Positions 21,551-30,698 of a DNA stretch of 64,000 bases are shown here, in pieces; within the stretch, counting starts at the first letter, position 1; every line of letters starts with the position of its first letter. The stretch lies in contig OX419757.1 in assembly GCA_948567375.1 (NCBI GenBank), forward strand, positions 30,318,001-30,382,000, in the 5' to 3' direction. The notes under the pieces are model-generated. The model did not search any database. It saw only the letters and a list, made by a program, of their open reading frames with translations, and had not been told where the DNA came from. The translations under genes were made by a program, and so were the position numbers. This stretch comes from Lunularia cruciata (lineage: Eukaryota > Streptophyta > Marchantiopsida > Lunulariales > Lunulariaceae).

Positions 21551-22221
21551 TAGATTCTTGCAAAAAATTATGTCAATCAACACTAAAGATGAAGCCTATT
21601 ATTAAGAAAAGTGGAATTGAACCATCACACATTTTGTTTTATATGCAAAGTCTTCAATCATTCAATGACACTCCTCCCCACATGTTGCAAATTTTGTGTG
21701 GATTACCTTCTCCTACATGCAAAGCATCCTCTCAATAGTCTCAATCACCAATCAAGGACTTCACTAAATGCCAACACTCTCTTGATTACAAATCACCATT
21801 CTTGAATATGAAATGATCTTTGGTGGTCATTCTTGAATCAAGTGGTGGTGCATTCAAATATATGTACATTCCTTGATGGTTTTAATCTCAAGCCAAAGTA
21901 CATCTAGGATTGAGTGATTTAGTTGAATTACTATCTATGCCAAAGTTCTTTGGTACAATCATCTTTGAGCCAAAGTTACTCCACACCGGAGTTACTTGGC
22001 TTTGAACAACCTTTGGGGTCATCTCTGATTTAGCATTATTCCTTCAATAGACCTTTGGCTTTGGAATTTATTAATTATGTTGTTAAGTAGATAGACACAG
22101 CTTTGAAGAACCCTTCAATTAAGAACTTTCCTTCTAATAAAATTGGATTAAGCTATCTTATCTTTTCAAAAAAAGGTGAAATTAATAAAAAGAGTAAATT
22201 TTGCAAAATGTGGCCATTATA
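21551..22221 (-). repeat. Distal part of Y1, probable partial 5' LTR
   Basis: Once the chromovirus and its GACTA duplication are set aside, this stretch continues Y1. On the minus strand it shares AATAAA...AAGCCAAAGG and AAAGTTC segments with the start of the Y1 3' LTR at similar offsets (about 95-160 bases from the end). It ends TATA before AGTGG. Similarity is patchy, so LTR identity is tentative. Confidence 0.45.
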
Positions 22222-22990
22222 AGTGGTATACTAGATATCCTTTATGGATGATAGCAATGGGAAGAGTTTTGTCTACTCGATGAAGAGCAAGTACAAATTG
22301 CTACAAGAGTTTTAAAAATGTGTACCTACGGCTGATTTGCAAATTGGGAGTAGAGTAAAACAACTCAAACAGATGGAGGAATGAGGATCTTTTTGTTTTT
22401 CTTATCACAAAAGGAATTATTCTTGATTTTATTGCTAGAGATAATCCAATATATATAAATTTCTAGAGGTTGAATCATTTGTTGGTAGACAAAATGTTAG
22501 CAATACTTTAACATGCAAAGTTGGAAAGCAAAAATTTGAGTTGCAACTATCAATATTGCTAATTTCTTGAGTAATACAACTTGGACTAATACATTACATG
22601 GGACACTCTTGAAGAGTTTTAGAGTGGAACAAAACTTGATGATTTTATCTTGAGAGTTTTGGCTATCATATTATGCTCATATGCCTAAGGAGCAAAGGAG
22701 AAAGTTAGATCGGAAAGAAACCAGAGTATTCAACACTGAGAATTTTTTGCTGTCCTACTTATGGTTAGATGCCTAAGGAGCAAAGGAAAACGTTCACCAA
22801 GAAGGCAGAAAGAATGATTTTTGAAGAGGGTTGAAAGAGTGCCTCTTTTTCAATCCTAAGATTGGATAGGTTATAAAAAGTTGGGATGTTCTCTTTGACT
22901 TGGAGGAGAAAGAGGAAAATAATGAAATCCCAGAACTATCTGATTAGCTTGATCAGTCTATCTTCCTAAGTATGTTATAGGGTCAATTAT
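22222..22990 (+). pseudogene. pol (INT): Copia-A integrase, continuation after Y1
   Basis: It begins with AGTGG, the duplication of 11,359-11,363, and continues the frame interrupted there. ISFMDDSNGKSFVYSMKSKY then LLQEF is the copia integrase core just after the first catalytic aspartate. The following parts (22,330-22,990) are full of stops; pieces such as ITKGII may correspond to the region around the second aspartate. The catalytic glutamate region is not identifiable. Confidence 0.75.
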
Positions 22991-23029
22991 TTAGATCAAT
23001 GATTGGAAAATTAATCCCTACTCAAACTT

Positions 23030-24106
23030 GAAGAACTATCTAAAGAGACCTTGAAGATGTATAGGGGTGGTGGTTTCTTATCTTGATGTTACAAAAGAAG
23101 AAAAAGACCTGTAGAAGGTAACTTTAGGTGTGGAATCTTTGAGTGAAATTTTGGAGAGGTGACATGGAACTTTTAAGTGAAGGTTCAAGAAGATCAAAGA
23201 GAGTGTAAAAGCCTACTTATATGTTAGGTTTTCTTTTTGAGCAATAATCACATGTGACAAGAGTGATGTTAGATAAAACCAACATCTATAACAAGATAGA
23301 TGGTGATCTTGAATCTTTATAAGAAGCAATACTTAGACCAGATTGGATTTAATGGGGGTTGGCTATGGAAAAAAATGGAAGTCCATTGAGACCAAAAATA
23401 CATGATACTAGCTGATTTATCACCAAGTAGAAAAGCAATTGGTCATAAATTGATATGGTCAACAATCACATGTGACAAAAGTGATGTTAGATAAAACCAA
23501 CACCTATAACAAGATAGATGGTGATCTTGAATCTTTACAAGAAGCAATACTTAGACCAGATTGGATTTAATGGGGGTTGGCTATGGAAAAAGAATGGAAG
23601 TCCATTGAGACCAAAAATACATGATACTAGCTGATTTATCACCAAGTAGAAAAGCAATTGGTCATAAATTGATATTTAGGATGAAACATGAAGCAAAAAT
23701 GAGATCTTAAAGTACAAACCAAGACTTGTTGTAAAAGGCTTCAACCAAAAGCAGTGGGAGATTGGGAAGTGGAGTAGTTAGATGTCAAGAAAACATTTTT
23801 AAATGCAGATCTTAAGAAACCATCTATATGGATGTTCAAGATGTGTATGTTGAAAGCAAGAGGAAAATATTTTTCCTTAAGAAGGCCTTGTATGACCTTA
23901 AGCAAGCACTAAAATTTTGGTACAAAGAGTTGGATTTATATTTGACACAACAAGGCTTCAACAAAGTAGATTCTCATATGAGTCTCTATTTTAAGGCCAC
24001 TATTTACATGGATGTATGCATGGAGAATCTATTGTTCTTGGGGTATATAGAGACGATCAATGGAGTGATAAATTTCCTATGTCTTGCAATGTCTTGCAAT
24101 GATTGT
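23030..24106 (+). pseudogene. pol (RT): Copia-A reverse transcriptase, N-terminal half, cut by Y2
   Basis: Copia RT landmarks in order: QEAILRPDW and EKEWKSIETKN near 23,325-23,610, KYKPRLVVKGFNQ near 23,710-23,750, and KKALYDLKQALKFWYKELDL at about 23,880-23,940. A VLGVYRDDQW segment near 24,035-24,060 corresponds to the Y-x-D-D catalytic loop, with Tyr-Val changed to Tyr-Arg. The stretch 23,828-24,190 is open for 120 codons, but the real RT ends at about 24,106, where Y2 begins. A tandem duplication (23,242-23,677) repeats part of the N-terminus. Confidence 0.82.
23242..23677 (+). repeat. 218-bp tandem duplication within Copia-A RT
   Basis: Two adjacent units (23,242-23,459 and 23,460-23,677) are nearly identical. 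Differences are few, for example AATAATCACATG/AACAATCACATG and CATCTATAAC/CACCTATAAC. The duplication is much younger than the stops in the element. Confidence 0.93.
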
Positions 24107-25019
24107 TGTAATGACATAATGTTGTCCAAATTGGTAATAATGTGGTATGAATTGGTTCATCCCACAAAGATACCAAATGGAGATAACTAAAAACAAGATA
24201 AAAGTGTCATTATGATGACAATCTATTGTTTCATATTTAAACTCTTGAGCAAAGTCATTCCCAAAAAGAGTGTAGAACCACCACCTCTTGTGCACTACAA
24301 AAAGAATAAAATCCTATAGTAATTGTGCTTACTGTAGATTAATACAAAGGATTCTTGAATGTGATGATTCATTTGTAATGAAGGTCACTTCACCTTGGGT
24401 TCCCTATCACACACTTAACACAGCTGGTTCCAAATTAGTGATGTTGAGTCGCTTGGGCAATCAAAGTACTTTGTTTGCATTCCAAGATTGGTTAGTGTAC
24501 AAGATAAACTTGACCATAAGGTACTACACACTATATCCTAGAATGTATGTAGTACCTTATATAGAAAGGGAAGTGCCTCTACAATTTGACTTGCCACCAT
24601 TGGCACTTATTGCCAAGGGCCATTACCTACAAGATTACCATTGGCACTTGGTGGGCAAGTGTGGTACAAGACAAAGTGAAGAGAAAGTGGTTGGAGAACA
24701 GATTTTTGGCACATGGGGGAGTGAATTTACCCAAGGATGACATGTAAAGGCCTTTGCATGCATAACAAAAAGTGCCTACTTGCTCTATGACCATTAGAGT
24801 GTAGAGGAATGACCAAGACTTGGGTGTATAAATTAAGTGCCTGGCCATAGTGCCACTTTTTACAAATCAATCTATTTGCCTAGCTGATCTAGTAGTGTCC
24901 TACAAATTCTTGTGAAGTAGTGAGTAATCAAAGTTGTTGTTGAGAGTGGCACTTGGTGCAATCATAGGTACTTGGTGTGAAGTAAGGCATTCAACATAGT
25001 ACATTAGTAGCTTGTACTA
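24107..25019 (-). repeat. Y-type LTR (Y2, 3' LTR)
   Basis: The outer end TGTAATGACATAATGTTG and the block with CATTCCCAAAAAGAG and GTGCACTACAAAAAG match Y1. The inner end GTAGCTTGTACTA followed by TCCCTTTG matches Y1's CTAGCTTTGTACAATTG-CTA before CTCCCTC, which reads as a PPT on the minus strand. A 150-codon open frame (24,288-24,740, plus) lies antisense within it. Confidence 0.65.
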
Positions 25020-25119
25020 TCCCTTTGTGTGCAGGAATCATTGTAGTCACTCCTAAGACTCATTGAAAGGCTCTCAAGGCTATCCTTAGATCTCCTATTG
25101 TTAAAAAGAGGGCAGTATA

Positions 25120-26410
25120 ATGCAAGATTAATGGAATTAGAAGTAAGAAAAGAATGACTAGAATGTCTCACCAAGGAGTTTAGAGGAAGAAAGAATCAAG
25201 CATATGGAAAGCCTCCAAGTGTTGGAAGAACAAAGGCCAAATGGTGTAGTGTAATACCAATAGCTAGACATATGATCTAGAGGTGACATTTGGTTTGGTA
25301 ACATCTAGAAGGATGTTGTACATGATCTACTAAATATATCAGATAGGGGTATCACCAAAAGAGTACTTATACTAATAGGGCAGAAACCAAAATAGACTTG
25401 AAAACCTTAGAACCAATAGCTAGACATATGATCTAGAGGTGAAATTTGGTTTGGTAATATCTAAAAGGATGTTATACATGATGGACTAAATAGATCAAAA
25501 ATAAGTATCACCAAAAGGGTACTTCTACTAATAGGGCAAAAACCAAAACATATTCAAAATCTTCAGTCAATTTTGGAGGCCTAAATGGATGAATTAGGCC
25601 TAAAAATTGTATAGATTCCCCCAACAAAGGAAAGTTTTCCCTTCCCTCCCCTCAGCTTTGTCTCATTGACAACTTGCCAATGGTACCTCACCCATACAAT
25701 TTGGAGATTCCTACAAGAAGATTCTTTAAAGATTCCCTTTTGTCAAAGATGGGTTGACCAACCAGATAGGATCAAAACTGATATATCACCCATGCATGCA
25801 ATCCATCTAAGGGCAGATCTTGCTTATGGGTCACCCATCCATGTATCTGATCCAAGGGTGGAGCTTCTTTTGGAGGAGTCCCCTTTGCTATATAATATAA
25901 TCAAGGTGCTCCTTTGGGCCACCTTGACTATATTGTAGTTGTAGTTTAAGTTTGAAACTTGTGGTTTCTATTCTGTGTCTCTCTACTATCTTTGAAACAT
26001 TATGGGTAGGCTGTCAAAGCAAAGAGAAGAATACCAATTGAAGAAACTGCACTGACTAGAAGAAACCCAGGTCATTTTCATGAAGATGCTAAAAGAAGAA
26101 GGAGCAATGTGGGCCTTGAAGACCAAACACCACAAATTGAAGATGTAGTTCTAATGGTTGCAAAATTAGGCATACAAGGAGGAACACATGAACAACTTGT
26201 TCTTGCACTTGAAGGAGTATTTGGATAAGAAGTTTAGTGAAGTATGCCAGACCTTCTTGCTAGAGATAGTTAGGTATCAAGCCCATATAGACCAACTTAT
26301 TAGATACTTGAGAGGTGAACAAGGTCTTTCATCCCTAGTAGTTCCAGTCCAAGGCACTCCACAAAGAGGAGGTCCTTCAACAAGACATGCACTCTTTTGT
26401 AAGAATTAGG
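25120..26410 (+). pseudogene. Y-family coiled-coil protein (Y3), split by a solo LTR
   Basis: The plus-strand coding remnant starts around 25,130 with charged, helical sequence (LEEERIKHMESLQVLEEQ) up to the solo LTR at 25,250. It resumes at 26,010 with SKQREEYQLKK and MKMLKEEG, and ends in the open frame 26,188-26,409 (HLKEYLDKKFSEV, FLLEIVRYQAHIDQLI, RYLRGEQG). It aligns with the Y1 and Y4 copies over the last 60 residues. The N-terminal part of the Y protein is missing here. It lies in plus orientation, with its own LTR at 26,636-27,755 downstream. Confidence 0.6.
25250..26004 (+). repeat. Solo LTR of the chromovirus family
   Basis: It starts TGTAATACCAATAGCTAG and ends at the mutated ATTATG. 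The flanks TGTAG (25,245-25,249) and GGTAG (26,005-26,009) agree at 4 of 5 bases. As in the copy at 19,681, the first part is tandemly repeated: CCAATAGCTAGACATATGAT is at 25,257 and again near 25,415. No internal domain is present. Confidence 0.85.
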
Positions 26411-26635
26411 TACTCAAAGTTATGTAGTATTCAAGCACTATGAGTAGGCAAGTTGTGTCTACTCATAAGACTGCATTATTTGTTAATCATCAAAGTCTAT
26501 ATTGAAATCAACTGCAGCAATTTATTTGATGCGTTTATTTAGTCATTTGTAATAGATTGAATTAGATGCTCAGAATAATTTTCAGCTTGTAAATTTATGT
26601 AACCTCTTGTAGCACTATCATTCCTTAATTTTATT
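26411..26635 (+). other. Y3 spacer between coding remnant and LTR
   Basis: AT-rich, no open frame or motif. In Y4 the coding region abuts the PPT directly, so Y3 carries extra sequence here. Confidence 0.35.
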
Positions 26636-27755
26636 TAGATGGGTGGTGATGTAAAGTGGTTTGGCCATAATAAGATATTTGGCAATTTGACCGGTTCATA
26701 TGAAATCTAGAATATTCCATCATACTTTTAGTCATATGAGTTTTATTGGATATCCTTCAACATGAAAGCTGTCAATGTTGTATGTATTTAGGAGGAGTGC
26801 ACTCAGAGTTAAGTGGCACTTGGAGTTAATTGAGGACAAGTGCTCTTGAAATTGTATAACATTTGGAGTTGTATATACTTGAAGAAGAGTGCCCATGGGT
26901 TTGTATAGGCACTTGGAATTTTATACTAAAGATAGAATAGGCGGGTTTGATATCTCCTTTGACACAAGTGGGAGCATAATCATTCTACAAATGATTAGGA
27001 TAAGATAAGATTAGGATAGTAAAACCAATGATGGATAGTTTAGATCAAGAATTTTCAAGATTCACTTGGGATTCTGATCTTTTTGGCTCAAAGCCAAATT
27101 TTTATATAAGGCTGAGTGCCACTAGCACTTGTGTTTGTTCTTTTTATGTAATGTAGACTTTGATTTCCAATAAAGAGTGGGATTACTTCTTTGCAAGTTC
27201 TATGTCTTGCATTTTGTATGATGTTCAATGTCTATCTAAGAGTAGAGATGAGGAATTTCATAGTAGTTCTTCAAAGCTTAATGCCAAGCAAGTACTTGTT
27301 CCTAATCAAGGTGTGCAATAAATGATTTAAAGGAGTCAACTTGTGCAATGGTTGGATTGGGAGGCTCACAAGACAAGCAATACCATGGAATCAAAAATTT
27401 TAGACAAGGAGTAACAAGAAGTTCAATCTTGCAAATTGTGCCTTTTGGGAAAGGTAGAACACACTGCAAGCATTGATCTTTGGGATGGAGTGGCATAAAA
27501 GTTGGAGAAACCATCATCTTTAGGAGCAATCCTAGCTCAATTTTAGAGTAAAAGTAATTACTTTGTGATTTTTTTTTGCTGTAGTGTGCCACAAAGGATG
27601 GCACACCTTCTTTGGGAGTGGTTCTCGCCCAAGAGGTTAAGAAACAATTAATGAACTAAGTTTGCTTTGTTCTTAGGCATCTCCAAATAGTATCCTTGTG
27701 GAAACAAACTATTCTTATTGACTATACCAAAGTACGTCAACATTGAGCTATCACA
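26636..27755 (+). repeat. Y-type LTR (Y3, 3' LTR)
   Basis: It starts TAGATGGGTGGTGATGTA, similar to the Y4 start TAGATTGTGGTGTACAATA, and ends GAGCTATCACA. A TATA box (TTTATATAAG, 27,101-27,110) and an AATAAA signal (27,169-27,174) are in the correct order on the plus strand, supporting LTR function and orientation. An antisense open frame of 100 codons (27,302-27,604) corresponds to those in the other Y LTRs. Confidence 0.68.
27101..27110 (+). promoter_or_regulatory. TATA box of the Y3 LTR
   Basis: TTTATATAAG is followed 60 bases later by AATAAA, a typical LTR promoter/polyadenylation arrangement. Activity cannot be judged. Confidence 0.45.
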
Positions 27756-27839
27756 AGACCTGTAGGAAGGCTCTTGGACTAGGAGAATGTACCCTATGTG
27801 AAGGTTACATGCATGAATTCTACTTGTAGAACCAAGTGA

Positions 27840-28199
27840 AGTGTTGTGTATCAATTAGTACCAAACAATATGGAGTTTAGATATGGGATCAATCTGTATC
27901 ACATGACCTAAACTAGCTAAGGGTCTCCAAGTCCAAGTGTATATATAGTGTAAGTGTTGGTAGTTAGTGTGACTTTGACAATTCTTGTTTGATATTTCTT
28001 GATCAATAGTTTAAGAGTAAATAAAAATCCAATGTAGCTATGAATGTAGGCGAATGTTGGACAAACCACATGAAATTTAGTGTAATTTCTATGCATAAAT
28101 TTCTTAACCAGATTGATGAATCATTTTTTCTCTATCTCGTAGCCAATTTTGGATTTCTATTGCTATCTCAAGTTCCTAGTTGCATATTTTCTCTAAACT
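27840..28199 (+). repeat. 5' LTR of Copia-B
   Basis: The start is uncertain (a TGTGTATCAATTAG near 27,845 is a candidate). GTGTATATATAG near 27,940 is a likely TATA box. The 3' part (AAATTTAGTGTAATTTCTAT and TTGCATATTTTCTCTAAAC) matches 31,868-32,011 and, inverted, 33,766-33,950. The expected PBS is missing: the LTR end runs directly into AGAGAGAGTGGAACA, implying a small deletion. Confidence 0.6.
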
Positions 28200-28219
28200 C
28201 TTAAAGAGAGAGTGGAACA

Positions 28220-28995
28220 ATGGCCAAAGATAGGAAAATCAAAATCAATGGCAAGGACTTTGGATTTTGGAAGATGCAAATTGAGGACTATTTGTAGCTA
28301 AAGAAGCTACACCTACCTTTTGAGGTATAACAACCAAAAAAGATAGAAGAAGTTGAGTGGAGGCTTCTTGATAGATAAGCTTTTGGTGTGGTTAGATTGA
28401 TGTTTGTAAGAAATGTTGCATACAACATTATCCATGAGAAGACCACTCACAGGTTGATTATAGAATATGTATGAGAAATCATCAACTTTAAACAAGGTAT
28501 TCTTGATTTGCCAATAAGTCAATACAAGGATGAACAAAGGTGCATCAGTTCAAGACCATGTGAATGATTTCAACTCAATCATTTCAAGACTAGAATCTGT
28601 GAAGATCAACTTTGACGATGAAGTTCAAGCATTGCTGCTATTATCTTCATTACCTAACAGTTTGGGAGCAATAGTCACAATAGCTAGTAGTTCCTTGGGA
28701 TCAAGTGATCTCAAGTTTGCAAGTATACAAGACTTGATTCTTAATGAAGACATCTATAAATGTAATTCTCTGAAATCATCAAGTGCATTGTTGTTTAATG
28801 AGAGCAGAGGTAGAAGGCGTCAACAAGGTCAAAGTCAAATAAATGGTAGATTGAAGTCAAGAAAGAGAAGTGAGTTGATAGGGCCACAAGGAAGTACATA
28901 AAGAAATTATGTGTTGGAATTACAACAAGCCTGGTCACTTCATGAATCAATGTAAAAGTCCAAAGAAGGAGGAGAACTCAATGAACATTAGCAAC
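28220..28995 (+). pseudogene. gag: Copia-B gag remnant
   Basis: Gag of the UBN2 type. From the ATG at 28,220 the frame gives KINGKDFGFWKMQIEDYL and, after stops, VAYNIIHEKTTHRLI. The open frame 28,530-28,901 continues QDHVNDFNSIISRLESVKIN and FDDEVQALLLLSSLPNS. The zinc knuckle (28,909 onward) reads CWNYNKPGHFMNQC, with the second cysteine changed to tyrosine as in Copia-A. The order and length are as expected for copia. Confidence 0.85.
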
Positions 28996-29019
28996 AAAAC
29001 AAGAGAATGCACTTTTTTG

Positions 29020-29305
29020 CTATGTGGAGTATCCTACAATATCTTGGGTGATAGATTCTGTTGCATTGTTTCACTCTACCCCATGTACATGAGTTGATGC
29101 ACAACTTTATTGTAGGAAACGTTGGAAAGGTTCATCTTGCTGACAAAAAGGCAATGTGAACTTGAAAACCTCTCAAGGGATAGTATGGACATTGATAGAT
29201 GTGTTGATATGTCCCTAGATTGAAGAGGAATTTCATTTCCATAGGTCAATTGGATAAGGAAGGATATTGAACATTCTTTGTAAGTAGGCAACATAAGATT
29301 ACTTG
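29020..29305 (+). pseudogene. pol (PR): Copia-B protease remnant
   Basis: SWVIDSVALFHST near 29,040 is the copia protease active site with D-S-G-A altered to D-S-V-A. The rest is scattered over three frames with many stops. It corresponds to the better preserved minus-strand protease of Copia-C at 32,656-32,950. Confidence 0.65.
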
Positions 29306-29312
29306 AGGAAAC

Positions 29313-30300
29313 TTGATTTTGGCACGAGGAAAAAAGGTTAGAATCTTGTATGTTACGGGAAGATTAGACAATTTGATGATAGTTGCTAATGCAATCTGTC
29401 CTTCAACCTTGTGGCACCAAAGACTTGGTCACATGAGTGAGAAGGATATGAAACAATTAGTTGCCAAAGGCAAGGTCTTGGAGTTAAAGATTGTTCAACT
29501 TGGTATTTGTGAACCATGTATTGTGGGAAAGCAAAAGCAAGTTAATTTCACCAAGGATACAAGAGCACCAAGAGTGGGAAAGTTAGAGTTGATACATACA
29601 GATGTGTATGGTCCAACTTCAATTGAGTCTCTTGGAGGATCTTGCTACAATTTCACCTTCATAGATGATGCTACCATGAAGGTATGGGTTTATTTTGTAA
29701 AAACTAAATTAGATGTGTTTAGTGTTTTCAAACAATGAGAATTTGAGGTTGAAAACCAATCAGGTTTGAAGATCAAGTACTTAAAATCAGATAATGTTGG
29801 AGTGTATAGTAGCAATGTGTTCAGAGATTATTGTGTGAAGAATGGGATTAGAATGATCAAAATTGTCCATGAGACACCACAAAAATGTGATGTGGCTAGA
29901 TGTTTGAATAGAACTCTCAATGAAAGAGTAAGATGCATGAGACTATAAGCAAGGTTGCCAAAAGATTTTTGGGAAGATGCAGTCAAATCAAATTCATACC
30001 TCATAAATTGAGGACACTCAATTCCTTTGGGATTCAAGATCCTTGAGACGGAATAGTCAAGAAAGAAGGTGAATCTCTTGTACTTGAAAACCTTTGGTTG
30101 TGTCTCATATGCACGGATTGAAGATAGTGATAGGAACAAGCTTGTTTCAAAATCAAGAAAGTGTTTCTTCATTGGATTTGGATCAAATGATATGGTTATC
30201 ATCTTTGGGATGAAGATGATAGAAAAATGTTGAGAAGTAGAGATTTCATTTTCCATGAGAATGCTGTGTACAAAGAAAAGCTTGAAAACCATAAAGACAA
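29313..30300 (+). pseudogene. pol (INT): Copia-B integrase remnant
   Basis: The 141-codon open frame 29,313-29,738 holds an intact zinc motif (WHQRLGHMSEKDMKQL, then CEPCIVGKQ), the first catalytic aspartate (LIHTDVYGP) and FTFIDDATMKVWVYFVKTK. After a stop the frame continues LKSDNVGVYSSNVF (second aspartate). The region of the catalytic glutamate reads CDVARCLNRTLNERV, so the glutamate is lost. The C-terminal part (30,030-30,290) has LLYLKTFGCVSYARI and KSRKCFFIGF. It is the best preserved pol segment of the window but not functional. Confidence 0.88.
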
Positions 30301-30309
30301 AGGACCATG

Positions 30310-30690
30310 AAGGCAAGGCCCACATCTTCCAAGTATAAGTTAGACAAGAGGTGTGGATCAAGTTGCAATCCATCCATGATACTCTAGACAAGGAATGAAC
30401 ATGAGTTCTTACAATTGTGGAAGACATTATGAATAGACAGAAGATCCAAGTGGAATTGGTTGTTATAATCCAAGCTCACCAGGCTAAGCTATGGGATTTG
30501 AAGTAAAAAATTCATGCCTTAGAAGAAGCCAAGACCTACTCCATTGAACAATTAATCATGCTGACAGAGAAGCTACATAAGCATGATGATGCTAAGTTTG
30601 AGAGTGTCTTAAGCAATATCTACCATGAACTAGAATAATACAACAAACATGTCTAGAAGCTGATTTGGAGGTGTAAAGGAGAAGGGGGGT
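30310..30690 (+). pseudogene. Y-family coiled-coil protein (Y4)
   Basis: The reading begins near VRQEVWIKLQSIHDTLDKE, continues through MNRQKIQVELVVIIQ, LWDLK and EEAKTYSIEQLIMLTEKL, and ends YHELE-YNKHV-KLIWRCKGE with three stops. It aligns with the C-terminal 60 residues of the Y1 and Y3 proteins (pattern L-x2-L-x-E-x-L-D/H-x2-F-x-E/S-V). It is followed at once by a purine tract and the Y4 LTR. It directly abuts the Copia-B integrase, so the upstream part of Y4 is missing. Confidence 0.55.
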
Positions 30691-30698
30691 CAGGGGAG
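30676..30698 (+). other. Polypurine tract of Y4
   Basis: AAAGGAGAAGGGGGGTCAGG followed by GGAG is the longest purine run nearby and directly precedes the LTR start TAGATTGTGG. This is the best evidence that Y is an LTR element. Confidence 0.6.

Larger units (their letters stand above)
11364..22221 (-). mobile_element. Y1: LTR-like element without gag-pol, inserted in Copia-A
   Basis: The insertion is bounded by a perfect 5-bp duplication AGTGG (11,359-11,363 and 22,222-22,226), and the Copia-A integrase continues across it. Read leftwards it holds an incomplete 5' LTR-like part (21,551-22,221, perhaps continuing at 14,748-14,796), a protein-coding body (14,748 to 12,465), a purine-rich tract (12,447-12,462) and a 1.08-kb 3' LTR (11,364-12,446). 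The body does not resemble gag, protease, RT or integrase. Related sequences occur at 24.1-25.1, 25.1-27.8, 30.3-31.9 and 35.1-36.9 kb. The inferred LTR ends are TA at the 5' end and CA at the 3' end (CG and TA here after mutation). A chromovirus (14,797-21,545) is inserted inside. LTR nature is supported by PPT, TSD and repeated ends; no PBS was seen. Confidence 0.65.

Noticed and set aside
23828-24190. 120-codon frame read as one protein
   Set aside because: Only the part up to about 24,106 is copia RT; the remainder is Y2 LTR sequence read through the insertion point.
24288-24740. 150-codon plus-strand open frame as an independent gene
   Set aside because: It lies inside a Y-type LTR and its homologues in other Y LTRs are poorly conserved. 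It is kept only as a question about antisense frames.
11364-27755. Y ends interpreted as terminal inverted repeats of a DNA transposon
   Set aside because: TGTGACAGCC and TATAATGGCC at the Y1 ends differ only by transitions, but the PPT, 5-bp duplication and TATA/AATAAA order in Y3 and Y4 fit an LTR element better.
29828-30427. 199-codon open frame on the minus strand, the longest in the window
   Set aside because: It is exactly antisense to the Copia-B integrase and Y4 coding remnants, which have clear protein similarity on the plus strand, and it shows no motif of its own.
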